From contig NZ_CP053746.1 of NCBI RefSeq assembly GCF_013201545.1, positions 2,011,001-2,075,000 on the forward strand: a stretch of DNA of 64,000 nucleotides. The letters run 5' to 3'. Positions within the stretch are counted from its first letter, which is position 1, and every line of letters starts with the position of its first letter. The DNA is from Pseudomonas graminis (GTDB taxonomy: Bacteria > Pseudomonadota > Gammaproteobacteria > Pseudomonadales > Pseudomonadaceae). Below, piece after piece: positions 9,868 to 18,679 of this stretch. The notes below the pieces were generated by a model that ran no database searches, was not told where the DNA came from, and saw only the letters and a program-made list of their open reading frames with translations. A program made the position numbers and the translations under genes.

Positions 9868-11337
9868 TCAGTTCACCTCGACGTGCGCAGGAGCAACGCT
9901 GCCGCTTGCAGGAGACGCGTTTTGCTCCGTTGGCAGGATCAAACGATCGGCCACGTTACCCGGCCACGTCTTCGCCGCCACGTAGTACAGCACAGCCGGC
10001 ACGATGAGACCGATGATCCATGAGATGTCAGTGTCATCGAGGCTCGCCACCAGTGGGCCGGTGTAGAAATGCGTGGAGATGAACGGCATTTGAATCAGCA
10101 CGCCCAACACGTATATCCCGATGCCCATCCCGTTCCAGCGGCCGTAGCGACCGTTCGGGTCCGACAGCGCCGGGATGTCGTAGCGCTCTTTGGTGATGCA
10201 GTAGAAATCCACCAGATTGATCGCGCTCCACGGTGTGAAGAACGCCAGCAGAAACAGGATGAACGCCGAGAAGTCCTTGAGGAACGAGTCCTTGCCCAGC
10301 AGCGCCAAGGCCGTGGCGATGCCGACCATGGCGAAGATGTACGTCAGTCGCAGTGCGCTGGAGATGTGCCGGTTGCCGCGAAAGCCGCTGACGATGGTGG
10401 CAATGGACATGAAGCTGCCGTAGGCGTTGAGCGTAGTGATGGTCACCTTGCCGAATGCGATGCTGAAATACAGCGCTGCCGCCACCGCGCCGGTCCCGCC
10501 GAGGCCGACGATGAACGAGACCTCATGATGGGCAAAGTTCTTGCCGGCCAGTGCCGCGGCGAACACGCCGAAGACCATGGACGCCTGCGCGCCGATCACC
10601 GAACCCAGACCCACTGCCCAGAACGTTTTGCCGGCGGATGTGCTGCGCGGCAGGTAGCGGGAGTAGTCCGCGACATAAGGGCCAAAGGCAATCTGCCAGG
10701 ATGCCGACAACGAGATCGCCAGCAGGAAGCTGCTTAGCGAGAAATGCTTGTTGCCCAGCAGGGCGCCGACGTCGTTGCCTGCCAGCAGCGCAGCGAACAG
10801 GTAAACGAAGGCGATCACACCGATGACGCTGGCAACCCGGCCAATCATGTGGATGACCCGGTAGCCGAGAATGGTCAGTACCACGATGGCCGCCGCGAAG
10901 ATCACCACGCCTTGCCAGTCCGGCACGTTGATCAGTTGCGCCACCGCTTGCCCTGCGAGCAGCGAGCCGCTGGCGGAAAATCCGATGTACATCAGGCACA
11001 CCAGCACCAGCGGAATCACCGCGCCATAGACGCCAAATTGCACCCGGCTTGAAATCATCTGCGGCAGACCGAGCTTAGGGCCCTGCGCCGCGTGCAGCGC
11101 CATGACGCCACCGCCGATGAGCTGACCGATGAACAACCCGATCAGCGACCAGAACACATCGCCGCCCAGCACCACGGCCAGCGCCCCGGTGACAATCGCG
11201 GTGATCTGCAGGTTGGCGCCCAGCCAGAGGGTGAACTGGCTGAACAGACGCCCGTGTCGTTCGGCATCAGGGATGTAATCGATCGAACGCCGTTCGATCA
11301 CGGAAGCAGGTGCAGCACGATCATCTGGAACAGCCAT
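9868..11337 (-). CDS. hutTu: NCS1-family (cytosine/purine permease-like) transporter, probable urocanate importer
   Basis: Inner-membrane symporter of 489 residues with about 12 hydrophobic segments and NCS1 features (a soluble N-terminus ending RRSIDYIPDAERHG, then LWLGANLQITAIVTGAL). It lies directly after hutU, the position held by the urocanate transporter HutTu in P. fluorescens. The ATG at 11337 was preferred because GGGGG lies 9 bases upstream and the next ATG, 9 bases earlier, abuts it; readings that extend further run through a REP element. Its direct link to urocanate is by context, since NCS1 proteins also carry cytosine, allantoin or hydantoins. Confidence 0.87.
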   Translation of the reverse strand: MAVPDDRAAPASVIERRSIDYIPDAERHGRLFSQFTLWLGANLQITAIVTGALAVVLGGDVFWSLIGLFIGQLIGGGVMALHAAQGPKLGLPQMISSRVQFGVYGAVIPLVLVCLMYIGFSASGSLLAGQAVAQLINVPDWQGVVIFAAAIVVLTILGYRVIHMIGRVASVIGVIAFVYLFAALLAGNDVGALLGNKHFSLSSFLLAISLSASWQIAFGPYVADYSRYLPRSTSAGKTFWAVGLGSVIGAQASMVFGVFAAALAGKNFAHHEVSFIVGLGGTGAVAAALYFSIAFGKVTITTLNAYGSFMSIATIVSGFRGNRHISSALRLTYIFAMVGIATALALLGKDSFLKDFSAFILFLLAFFTPWSAINLVDFYCITKERYDIPALSDPNGRYGRWNGMGIGIYVLGVLIQMPFISTHFYTGPLVASLDDTDISWIIGLIVPAVLYYVAAKTWPGNVADRLILPTEQNASPASGSVAPAHVEVN

Positions 11338-11390
11338 CTCAAACATCCCCCTTAAAGCGAGTGTTGACGCGCCTGCGTGTGCTGCCGCTG

Positions 11391-11488
11391 ACCTGTGGGA
11401 GCGAGCTTGCTCGCGAAGGGGCCGGTACGGACGACGCATCACCTGCGTCTGGGCCTCAGCATTCGCGAGCAAGCTCGCTCCCACAGGT
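11391..11488. repeat. REPIN between hutU and the NCS1 permease
   Basis: Near-perfect terminal inverted repeat: ACCTGTGGGAGCGAGCTTGC on the left and its complement ending CTCCCACAGGT on the right, with about 50 bases between arms. It is the best-preserved member of the GAGCTTGCTCGCGA family here and occupies most of the gap between the two genes. Confidence 0.9.
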
Positions 11489-11511
11489 GCCACGTGCACC
11501 AATGGCATTGA

Positions 11512-13209
11512 TCAGTTATTGATCATCGGCAGGTTCAGGCCCTGCTCTTTGGCGCAGTCGATCGCGATCTGATACCCGGCATCGGCATGACGCATCACGC
11601 CAGTGGCCGGGTCGTTGTGCAGGACGCGGGCAATGCGCTCGGCAGCTTCATTGGTGCCGTCGCAGACGATGACCATGCCCGAGTGCTGCGAGAAGCCCAT
11701 GCCGACGCCGCCGCCGTGGTGCAACGAGACCCAGGTCGCGCCGCTGGCGGTGTTGAGCAGGGCGTTGAGCAGTGGCCAGTCGGATACAGCGTCGGAGCCG
11801 TCCTGCATCGATTCGGTCTCGCGGTTCGGGCTGGCGACGGAGCCGGAGTCCAGGTGATCACGACCGATCACCACCGGCGCCGACAGCTCGCCGCTGCGGA
11901 CCATTTCGTTGAAGGCCAGGCCCAGCTTGGCGCGCTGACCCAGGCCGACCCAGCAGATGCGTGCCGGCAGACCCTGGAAGCTGATGCGCTCACGGGCCAT
12001 GTCCAGCCAGTTGTGCAGGTGTGCGTCGTCCGGGATCAGCTCTTTGACTTTGGCGTCGGTCTTGTAGATGTCTTCAGGGTCGCCCGACAGCGCGGCCCAG
12101 CGGAATGGCCCTACGCCACGGCAGAACAGCGGACGAATGTAGGCCGGCACGAAACCGGGGAAGTCGAAGGCATGGGTCACGCCGACTTCCTTGGCCATCT
12201 GGCGGATGTTGTTGCCGTAATCGAACGTCGGCACGCCCATCTTCTGAAACGCCAGCATGGCTTCGACGTGCTCGGCCATGGACTGCTTGGCGGCCTTGAC
12301 CACTGCGGCAGGCTCGGTGGCGGCGCGCTCGCGGTACTGCTCCCAGGTCCAGCCTTTGGGCAGGTAGCCGTTGAGCGGGTCGTGGGCGCTGGTCTGGTCG
12401 GTGACCATGTCCGGGCGTACGCCACGGCGGACCATTTCCGGAAGGATCTCGGCGGCGTTGCCGCATAAGGCGATTGAGATCGCTTTGCCTTCGGCGGTGT
12501 ATTTGGCGATGCGGGCGAGGGCATCGTCGAGGTCCGTGGCTTGCTCATCGACATAGCGGGTTTTCAGGCGGAAATCGATGCGGCTTTGCTGGCATTCAAT
12601 GTTCAGCGAGCAGGCGCCCGCCATGCCGGCAGCCAGTGGCTGCGCGCCGCCCATGCCGCCCAGTCCTGCGGTCAGCACCCAGCGGCCTTTAAGATTGCCG
12701 TCGTAATGCTGGCGACCGGCTTCGACGAAGGTTTCGTAGGTGCCTTGAACGATGCCCTGGCTGCCGATGTAGATCCAGCTGCCGGCGGTCATCTGGCCGT
12801 ACATCGCCAAGCCTTTTGCATCCAGTTCGTTGAAGTGTTCCCAGCTGGCCCAGTGCGGCACCAGGTTGGAGTTGGCGATCAGCACGCGGGGCGCGTTGCT
12901 GTGAGTCTTGAACACGCCGACCGGCTTGCCGGATTGCACCAGCAGGGTTTCGTCGTCGTTCAGGTTCGTAAGGCTCTCGACGATCTTGTCGTAGCACTCC
13001 CAGTTACGCGCTGCACGACCGATACCGCCGTAGACCACCAGTTCGTTCGGGTTCTCGGCGACTTCCGGGTCGAGGTTGTTCATCAACATCCGCAATGGCG
13101 CCTCGGTCATCCAGCTCTTGGCGGTCAGTTGCGTGCCACGGGCTGCGCGGATTTCGACATCGCGGCGTTTGGTCCATTGCTGAGCAGGGGGGGTGTGGTC
13201 AGTAGTCAC
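11512..13209 (-). CDS. hutU: Urocanate hydratase HutU
   Basis: Second pathway enzyme, converting urocanate to 4-imidazolone-5-propanoate with tightly bound NAD. The 565-residue length and motifs are canonical: [17 protein letters not shown] near the N-terminus, [21 protein letters not shown] as the dinucleotide-binding loop, [16 protein letters not shown], and the C-terminal [18 protein letters not shown]. Start is a GTG at 13209 with GAGGA upstream. It is the first gene of the ten-gene operon and lies directly downstream of the sigma-54 type promoter and HutC-type operator at 13337-13370. The product of its substrate's synthesis, urocanate, is the known inducer that releases HutC. Confidence 0.97.
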   Translation of the reverse strand: MTTDHTPPAQQWTKRRDVEIRAARGTQLTAKSWMTEAPLRMLMNNLDPEVAENPNELVVYGGIGRAARNWECYDKIVESLTNLNDDETLLVQSGKPVGVFKTHSNAPRVLIANSNLVPHWASWEHFNELDAKGLAMYGQMTAGSWIYIGSQGIVQGTYETFVEAGRQHYDGNLKGRWVLTAGLGGMGGAQPLAAGMAGACSLNIECQQSRIDFRLKTRYVDEQATDLDDALARIAKYTAEGKAISIALCGNAAEILPEMVRRGVRPDMVTDQTSAHDPLNGYLPKGWTWEQYRERAATEPAAVVKAAKQSMAEHVEAMLAFQKMGVPTFDYGNNIRQMAKEVGVTHAFDFPGFVPAYIRPLFCRGVGPFRWAALSGDPEDIYKTDAKVKELIPDDAHLHNWLDMARERISFQGLPARICWVGLGQRAKLGLAFNEMVRSGELSAPVVIGRDHLDSGSVASPNRETESMQDGSDAVSDWPLLNALLNTASGATWVSLHHGGGVGMGFSQHSGMVIVCDGTNEAAERIARVLHNDPATGVMRHADAGYQIAIDCAKEQGLNLPMINN

Positions 13210-13336
13210 TTAACAATCCTCGATGATCAATCCGGCCTGGACGCGGGGTCCGTGACGAACGTGGAATAAGGTTCTGCGTGAGTGCTGCCGTTGTGATCCG
13301 GACCGGGCTCGATGGCCTCGTGCTGACTCATGCTTA

Positions 13337-13350
13337 CTTGTACATACAAG
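13337..13350. promoter_or_regulatory. Probable HutC operator of the hutU operon
   Basis: CTTGTACATACAAG is a palindrome with perfect CTTGTA/TACAAG half-sites around a 2-base centre, close to the CTTGTATATACAAG type of site reported for HutC in pseudomonads. It covers the position where transcription would start from the -24/-12 element at 13355-13370, so bound HutC would block initiation. Confidence 0.75.
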
Positions 13351-13354
13351 CATA

Positions 13355-13370
13355 TGCAACCAAGGGGCCA
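13355..13370 (-). promoter_or_regulatory. Sigma-54 type -24/-12 promoter of the hutU operon
   Basis: On the minus strand the sequence is TGGCCCCTTGGTTGCA, with the GG and GC dinucleotides separated by exactly 10 bases as required by the consensus TGGCACGN4TTGCW. The start site would fall near 13345, about 135 bases before the hutU start codon. Sigma-54 and CbrB dependence of hutU is established in P. fluorescens. Confidence 0.72.
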
Positions 13371-13480
13371 ATGTTGGTTTTGCGGGCGCAGAAAAGCCGT
13401 TGGCCCGCGCTGGCCCGGTCGTTCCGAAGGTGAGTGAGTCGGGATATCGAAAAGCGCAGAAGCGGCCACAGGAAGGAAAT

Positions 13481-13531
13481 TGTTACTTTTCGGTGCGCGC
13501 GCCCCAGTGCGGTGCGTGGCTAGGGGTAACA
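13481..13531. promoter_or_regulatory. Candidate enhancer-binding site: TGTTAC-N39-GTAACA inverted repeat
   Basis: Two half-sites, TGTTAC at 13481-13486 and GTAACA at 13526-13531, lie about 110-185 bases upstream of the predicted sigma-54 start site, the usual range for bacterial enhancer proteins. CbrB sites are remembered as containing GTTAC/GTAAC half-sites; assignment to CbrB is an inference, and the wide spacing is unusual. Confidence 0.4.
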
Positions 13532-13556
13532 GAACCTTGTGCGCTGAAACGCGACG

Positions 13557-13647
13557 TGTGGGAGCGAGCTTGCTCGCGAAGAGGCCATTTCAGCCGCGGA
13601 GATGTAGCGGATGTACTGCCATCTTCGTGAGCAAGCTCACTCCCACA
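13557..13647. repeat. REPIN between nhaA and the hutU leader
   Basis: Left arm TGTGGGAGCGAGCTTGCTCG and right arm CGTGAGCAAGCTCACTCCCA form the usual inverted pair. It lies 42 bases past the nhaA stop codon, in the stretch between nhaA and the hutU regulatory region, where it could act as a transcriptional insulator or 3' end stabiliser. Confidence 0.86.
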
Positions 13648-13689
13648 TGATCGGTAGCGCTGGATATATCAGGGTAGTCTCAGTGCTAA

Positions 13690-14865
13690 TCAGCGCTGAG
13701 CCAGCTTGCTGCGCAACAGCCACACCCCGGCAAGCGCCGACGCGATCGAGCCCAGCAACACGCCTACTTTCACTTCATCGATCAGATGCGCGACGCCCGG
13801 GAATGCCAGGTTGCCGATGAACAGGCTCATGGTGAACCCGATCCCGCAGAGCAGGGCCACGCCATACAGCTGCGTCCAGTTGCTGCCTTCCGGCAGTGTC
13901 GCCAGACCGGACCGGATGGCCAGCACCGCCGCGAGAAACACACCGATCTGCTTGCCGACAAACAACCCCAGTGCCACGCCCAGCGGCACCGGGTCTACCA
14001 GGTTGCCCAACGTGATGCCCGACAAGGACACCCCAGCGTTGGCGAAGCCGAAAACGGGCACCACCGCGAACGCCACCCAGTAGTGCATTTTCTCTTCAAG
14101 AAACAGCAGCGGCGAGCGGGCTTCTTCCTTGCGCGTGCCCAACGGAATGCACAGCGCCAGGGCTACACCGGCCAGCGTTGCATGCACGCCTGATTGCAGC
14201 ACGAAGAACCACAACAACAGACCGAGCAGCAGGTACGGCAGCAATCGCTGCACGCCCATTCGGTTCATGATCACCAGCACGGCCAGCGTCGCGAACGAGG
14301 CGCCGAGCATCGGCATGTTCAGGCCGGTGCTGTAAAACAGCGCAATGATGGTAACGGCGCCCAGGTCGTCGAGAATCGCCAGCGCGGCAAGAAAAACCTT
14401 CAACGACGTCGGCACCCGCTTGCCCAGCAACGACAGCACGCCGAGGGCGAAAGCGATGTCGGTGGCCGCCGGGATCGCCCAACCGCTCAGGGTCTCGGCG
14501 TTGCCCATATTGACGATGATGTAGATCAGCGCCGGCACCAGCATGCCGCCCGCTGCTGCAAAACCGGGCAGTGCCCGCTGACCCCAACTGGCGAGACCGC
14601 CGGCCAATACTTCGCGTTTGATTTCCAGACCGACCATCAGAAAGAAGATCGCCATCAGCCCGTCGTTGATCCACAGCTCGATCGACAACCCGCCCCAGAC
14701 ACTTTGCAGTGCGTCGAAATACGTGGGGGCGAGGGGGGAGTTGGCAACGATGATTGCTGCAAGGGCGGCGCCCATCAGCACAAGGCCGCCTGCTGATTCC
14801 GACGTAAGGAAACTGGCAAGAATGGCGAGGGCTCGTGGGCTTTCTCTGTTGTTGAGCGTCGTCAT
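13690..14865 (-). CDS. nhaA: Na+/H+ antiporter NhaA
   Basis: Inner-membrane electrogenic antiporter exchanging sodium for protons, supporting pH and salt homeostasis. The 391-residue protein has the conserved [21 protein letters not shown] and the ion-binding aspartate pair in [12 protein letters not shown] (the Asp163-Asp164 motif of E. coli NhaA). The ATG at 14865 has AGGGA upstream and yields [13 protein letters not shown]. It lies 56 bases downstream of hutD on the same strand, so it may be transcribed with hutCD. Its presence inside the hut locus is unexpected, since no role of sodium exchange in histidine use is known. Confidence 0.96.
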   Translation of the reverse strand: MTTLNNRESPRALAILASFLTSESAGGLVLMGAALAAIIVANSPLAPTYFDALQSVWGGLSIELWINDGLMAIFFLMVGLEIKREVLAGGLASWGQRALPGFAAAGGMLVPALIYIIVNMGNAETLSGWAIPAATDIAFALGVLSLLGKRVPTSLKVFLAALAILDDLGAVTIIALFYSTGLNMPMLGASFATLAVLVIMNRMGVQRLLPYLLLGLLLWFFVLQSGVHATLAGVALALCIPLGTRKEEARSPLLFLEEKMHYWVAFAVVPVFGFANAGVSLSGITLGNLVDPVPLGVALGLFVGKQIGVFLAAVLAIRSGLATLPEGSNWTQLYGVALLCGIGFTMSLFIGNLAFPGVAHLIDEVKVGVLLGSIASALAGVWLLRSKLAQR

Positions 14866-14921
14866 GGTCGTCCCTGTGTGCTGGCGAAAAAAAACGCAAT
14901 CTACCACAGTGACGGCGGGAC

Positions 14922-15515
14922 TCAGACGCGTGACAGCTCGATCACGCAGACGCGGCTGGCGCGTGGAGCGTAGAGCACCGCTTCCACTAGCGCACCGGGG
15001 GCATTGTCCAATTGTAAGCAGTCATGTTGTTCGAGCAATTGCGGCGGATGCTCGCCGATGTTGGCGGCCATCTGCTCAGCGGTGCTGAACACCAGAAAGA
15101 CGTCAGCCGAACTGAAAAATCGCTGCGGCTGCATCACGTCGATCCACTGCAGGCGCGCCCTATAGCGGGCCGGCGAGTAGATCAGGTTGAAATCGCGTAT
15201 CGGGCCGTCGAGCAGCCTGCATGACACCGCGCTGTCGCCGCTGAACGCGAACGGATCGGAGGGCAGCAGTGGCTCGCTGTCTCTGCCATCGATATTCAGC
15301 GTCATGCCCGCACCTTGCAGCACCGTGATGATGCGCTGATAACCGGCGAACACCGAAAAGCCACCTGACTGGGCGATGTCGGCGATGGACAGCCGCCAGC
15401 CGAAACCTTCCAGTCCTTTTCCAGCATCGCGGGTAATTTCTTCAGTGCTGCCGCCACCGTTTTTCCACGGCATACGCGGGTAGTCAGCGGCGCGCAGAAC
15501 AGTCAGTTGAGTCAT
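14922..15515 (-). CDS. hutD: HutD family protein
   Basis: Small cupin-like protein of 197 residues from the HutD family (VgtA/HutD), recognised by the N-terminus [21 protein letters not shown]. In P. fluorescens it has been proposed to limit hut operon expression, perhaps by binding formylglutamate; the biochemical activity is not settled. The ATG overlaps the hutC stop by 4 bases (ATGA), so HutC and HutD are co-translated as a regulatory pair. Confidence 0.92.
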   Translation of the reverse strand: MTQLTVLRAADYPRMPWKNGGGSTEEITRDAGKGLEGFGWRLSIADIAQSGGFSVFAGYQRIITVLQGAGMTLNIDGRDSEPLLPSDPFAFSGDSAVSCRLLDGPIRDFNLIYSPARYRARLQWIDVMQPQRFFSSADVFLVFSTAEQMAANIGEHPPQLLEQHDCLQLDNAPGALVEAVLYAPRASRVCVIELSRV

Positions 15516-16261
15516 TTGCTGAAGCGTCCTTCCAGGCGGTGGCGTGAGCCGGGGTGGATCAGGCGGGCAGCGGTCACTGGTTGGCGGCCGGACCAAGTGC
15601 GGCGACGCACCAGCAGGCACGGCTCGCCCTTCTCGATCTGCAGCAACTTGCACTCGTCGGGCTCGGCGAGAATCGCCTCGACCACGTGCTCGCCCTCGGT
15701 CAGCGGCGCGACCTGGGACAGATAAGCGTAGGGCGTTTGTTGAGTGAAGTCCTGCTGCAGGTAATCCGGCGCGACGAGGGCGTTGACGAAGCGGTCTTCG
15801 ATTTGCACGGGAATATCGTTTTCGAAATGCACAATCAGCGAGTGAAACACCCGCTGGCCTTCACGCATGTCCAGCGCCAGCGCGCGTTCGGAGCCGGCAG
15901 CTTCTTCGGTCAGAATAATCACCTTGCAGGTGTGGGCATGTCCGCGGGCGGCAATCTCATCGGCGATGTTATGCACTTCGAACAGCGCGGATTGAGTCTT
16001 GGGCTCGGCGACGAAAGTGCCGACGCCCTGCATGCGCACCAACAGCCCTTCGGCGGTCATCTCGCGCAGGGCGCGGTTAATGGTCATGCGGCTGAAGCCC
16101 AGCTGCGTCACCAGTTCGCTCTCGGACGGCACGCGGTGATGCGGCGGCCAGGTGCCGTTCTGAATCTGCTGGGTGATCATGTGCTTCACCCTGGCGTAGA
16201 GCGGCGCCGGACTGTCACCCATCTGGGAGGCCAGCGGCAAATGGGCAGGTGGAGTCGGCAC
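15512..16261 (-). CDS. hutC: Histidine utilisation repressor HutC (GntR/HutC family)
   Basis: DNA-binding repressor with a winged helix in the N-terminal third (VPSESELVTQLGFSRMTINR, then a wing in MQGVGTFVAE) and a C-terminal UTRA effector domain that binds urocanate in characterised homologues. Length is 249 residues. The GTG at 16261 has AAGGA 8 bases upstream; an ATG 13 codons in is a weaker alternative. It is divergent from hutF across 152 bases containing a HutC-like operator, so it probably controls hutF and possibly itself, as well as hutU. Confidence 0.95.
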   Translation of the reverse strand: MPTPPAHLPLASQMGDSPAPLYARVKHMITQQIQNGTWPPHHRVPSESELVTQLGFSRMTINRALREMTAEGLLVRMQGVGTFVAEPKTQSALFEVHNIADEIAARGHAHTCKVIILTEEAAGSERALALDMREGQRVFHSLIVHFENDIPVQIEDRFVNALVAPDYLQQDFTQQTPYAYLSQVAPLTEGEHVVEAILAEPDECKLLQIEKGEPCLLVRRRTWSGRQPVTAARLIHPGSRHRLEGRFSK

Positions 16262-16369
16262 AGAGAAATCCTTGTTATGGCGTTATTCAGGCGAGAGAGG
16301 TTACAGCGTTCACGCTAACCATTAACACGTGGGCCGACAAGCGCCTCGCAGTTTACCGGCCGTATAAAC

Positions 16370-16387
16370 GTCTGTATATGTATAGAC
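16370..16387. promoter_or_regulatory. Candidate HutC operator in the hutC-hutF intergenic region
   Basis: GTCTGTATATGTATAGAC is an imperfect 18-base palindrome with GTCT/AGAC ends, resembling GntR/HutC sites. It lies 26 bases before the hutF start codon and 108 bases before that of hutC. It is less symmetrical than the site upstream of hutU. Confidence 0.55.
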
Positions 16388-16413
16388 AATTTCAAGCAAG
16401 GGGGTGCCGATTC

Positions 16414-17778
16414 ATGTCCGTTTTCTTTGCCGAACGCGCGTTACTGCCCACCGGCTGGGCCACTGACGTACGTTTCGAGGTCAGCGCCGACGGCTTGCTG
16501 AGCCAGGTTCAGGCCAACGCCGAGCGCGGTGATGCCGAGTTGCTCAACGGGCCGGTCGTGCCGGGCATGCCCAATCTGCATTCCCACGCTTTTCAGCGCG
16601 CCATGGCCGGTCTTGCGGAAGTGGCCGGCAATCCCAATGACAGTTTCTGGACCTGGCGGGACCTGATGTATCGCCTCGTCGGGCAGATCAGTCCGCAGCA
16701 GCTTGGCGTCATCGCGCGGCAGCTGTACATCGAAATGCTCAAGGGCGGCTTCACCTCGGTCGCCGAATTTCACTACGTCCATCAGGACACCACCGGCAAG
16801 CCTTACGCCGACCCTGCCGAACTCGCGCTGCAGGTCAGTCAGGCGGCAAGTTCGGTTGGCATCGGCATGACTCTGCTGCCGGTGCTCTACAGCCACTCCG
16901 GCTTTGGCGGTCTGACCCCGAACGAAGGGCAGCGCCGGTTTATCAACAGCACCGACAGTTACCTGGATTTGCAGTCCCGTCTGAAGCCGATCATCGGTAA
17001 GCAGCCGGCTCAGGCCCTGGGGCTTTGCTTTCACTCGTTGCGCGCCGTGACCCCACAACAGATCAGCGACGTGACAGCCGCCAGCGACCCCCAATGCCCG
17101 ATCCACATTCATATCGCCGAGCAGCAGAAGGAAGTCGATGACTGCCTGAGCTGGAGCGGTCGCAGGCCGTTGCAGTGGCTGTATGAAAACGTCGAGGTCG
17201 ATGGGCGCTGGTGCCTGGTGCATGCGACCCATGCCGAGCCGGACGAAGTGGCGTTGATGGCGAGCAGTCGTGCGATCGCCGGGCTGTGCCTGACCACCGA
17301 AGCCAACCTGGGCGACGGGATCTTCCCGGCGGTGGATTACATCGCCCAGGGCGGGCGCTGGGGGATCGGCTCTGACAGCCATGTGTCACTGAGTGTGGTC
17401 GAAGAGTTGCGCTGGCTCGAGTATGGCCAGCGTCTGCGCGATCAGCGGCGCAATCGCCTGTACCGGCCTGATCAACCGATGGTCGGCCGCACGCTGTATG
17501 ACGCGGCGCTGGTGGGCGGTGCTCAAGCGATGGGGCAACCGGTGGGTGCGCTGGAAGTGGGCAAACGGGCGGACTGGCTGGTGCTGGACGGCAACGATCC
17601 GTATCTGGCAACGGCGTCCGGTGATGCCATTCTCAATCGCTGGCTGTTCGCCGGGAGTGATCGCCAGATCAAGGACGTGATGGTCAATGGCCGCTGGGTG
17701 ATCCGCGACGGCCACCATAACGACGAAGCGCAGACCAGCCGCGCGTTTGCTCAGGTGCTGAGGGAATTGCTGGGCTGA
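16414..17778 (+). CDS. hutF: Formimidoylglutamate deiminase HutF
   Basis: Amidohydrolase that deiminates N-formimino-L-glutamate to N-formyl-L-glutamate and ammonia, feeding HutG; its presence defines the five-step rather than the four-step pathway. The 454-residue product has the metal-binding VPGMPNLHSHAFQRAMAG, HIHIAEQQKEVDDC, LVHATHAEPDE and GIGSDSHVS motifs. The ATG at 16414 follows AAGGGGG and fits the family N-terminus MSVFFAERALLPTGW. It is transcribed alone, divergently from hutCD, with a putative HutC operator upstream and a perfect 16-base-pair hairpin downstream. Confidence 0.96.
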   Translation: MSVFFAERALLPTGWATDVRFEVSADGLLSQVQANAERGDAELLNGPVVPGMPNLHSHAFQRAMAGLAEVAGNPNDSFWTWRDLMYRLVGQISPQQLGVIARQLYIEMLKGGFTSVAEFHYVHQDTTGKPYADPAELALQVSQAASSVGIGMTLLPVLYSHSGFGGLTPNEGQRRFINSTDSYLDLQSRLKPIIGKQPAQALGLCFHSLRAVTPQQISDVTAASDPQCPIHIHIAEQQKEVDDCLSWSGRRPLQWLYENVEVDGRWCLVHATHAEPDEVALMASSRAIAGLCLTTEANLGDGIFPAVDYIAQGGRWGIGSDSHVSLSVVEELRWLEYGQRLRDQRRNRLYRPDQPMVGRTLYDAALVGGAQAMGQPVGALEVGKRADWLVLDGNDPYLATASGDAILNRWLFAGSDRQIKDVMVNGRWVIRDGHHNDEAQTSRAFAQVLRELLG

Positions 17779-17804
17779 TGCGTCTGCAGTGAATGGATAT
17801 TAGT

Positions 17805-17840
17805 TTCGCGAGCAAGGTGAAGCATCACCTTGCTCGCGAA
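17805..17840. terminator. Perfect 16-bp hairpin between convergent hutF and lipocalin genes
   Basis: TTCGCGAGCAAGGTGA and its exact complement flank the loop AGCA. There is no T-tract on either side, so it may stall polymerase weakly or protect 3' ends rather than act as a classical terminator. The GCGAGCAAG core shows it derives from the REP family. Confidence 0.6.
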
Positions 17841-17843
17841 GGG

Positions 17844-18428
17844 TCAATCCGCCTTACCCACCTTCGAATCCGCCACCCGCCAGATCAGCTTGGTGGTGTC
17901 GTAACCCTGTTGCTGCGCTTTCATCAGCATGTCGTTACGCACTGAGTCCGGCACTTGAGGGGTGCGCGACAGCAGCCACAGGAACTTGCGGTTCGGGCTG
18001 CCAACCAGCGCCACTTTGTAGTCGGGGCTCACGTACAGCACCCAGTAGTCGCCCTTCGCCACACCCGGGAAGAGGTTCGAGAACCAGTTATCGAACACGA
18101 CCCACAACTTGTCGGTCTTGCCCTTGATTTGCGGCGAAGCCGTCCCGGTTGCTTCCTCCCACTTGCCCTCAATGGTGCGGCAGCGGTTGGTGACGGCAAT
18201 ATTCCCGTCATCCTTCAGCGTGTAGTGCGCTTCGGACTGCGCGCAGTTGCGCTGGAAGAACATCGGCAGCCGCGCCACCTCGTACCACGTGCCCTGGTAG
18301 CGCTTGAGGTCGACATGATCGACCGTCTTCGGCGCCATGGATTCAGTTTCAGGGTTCGTCGCACAGGCGCTGATCCACAATGCTGCCAGCGCCACAGCGC
18401 CGATCTTCAATGCCTGACGAATGCTCAT
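17844..18428 (-). CDS. blc: Outer-membrane lipocalin lipoprotein Blc
   Basis: Bacterial lipocalin of 194 residues. A lipoprotein signal with lipobox ISAC places the modified cysteine at residue 22. The lipocalin motif 1 GTWYEVARLP follows near residue 46, with further strands through GDYWVLYVSPDYK and LWLLSRTP. E. coli Blc binds lysophospholipids and is induced under membrane stress. Its ATG overlaps the upstream small lipoprotein gene by 4 bases, so the two form an operon. Confidence 0.93.
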   Translation of the reverse strand: MSIRQALKIGAVALAALWISACATNPETESMAPKTVDHVDLKRYQGTWYEVARLPMFFQRNCAQSEAHYTLKDDGNIAVTNRCRTIEGKWEEATGTASPQIKGKTDKLWVVFDNWFSNLFPGVAKGDYWVLYVSPDYKVALVGSPNRKFLWLLSRTPQVPDSVRNDMLMKAQQQGYDTTKLIWRVADSKVGKAD

Positions 18429-18679
18429 TCAAGACCCTGCCCGGAAAACAGCACAACCTTGTCGGCGGCGTACTGGACGCTGATGAACGTCTTCGCATCG
18501 CCCCACGTGCAGCTGGACATGCCCAAGGCGCCGGAGCATTCGGTCGGGCTGCCGAGCAGCTGCTCGACCTGCGCCTTCGACATGCCAGCGGAGATTTTCG
18601 AGTAGTTTTCTTGGGTGACCTTGCTGCAGGCCGCCAGCAAGACGCAGAACGACAACACCGCGAGAGTGCGCAAAGACAT
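18425..18679 (-). CDS. Small lipoprotein, SmpA/OmlA-like fold
   Basis: An 84-residue lipoprotein with signal MSLRTLAVLSFCVLLAAC and lipobox LAAC. The remaining part contains SKISAGMSKAQVEQLLGSPTEC, the helix and GxP turn of the BamE/SmpA-type fold, plus two cysteines that could pair. It overlaps blc by 4 bases (ATGA). Function is not known; it is probably an envelope protein that works with or is regulated alongside the lipocalin. Confidence 0.85.
   Translation of the reverse strand: MSLRTLAVLSFCVLLAACSKVTQENYSKISAGMSKAQVEQLLGSPTECSGALGMSSCTWGDAKTFISVQYAADKVVLFSGQGLE

Noticed and set aside
11391..11488. REP hairpins considered as Rho-independent terminators
   Set aside because: No T-tracts follow the stems and the elements lie inside operons as well as between them; they fit the REPIN family better.
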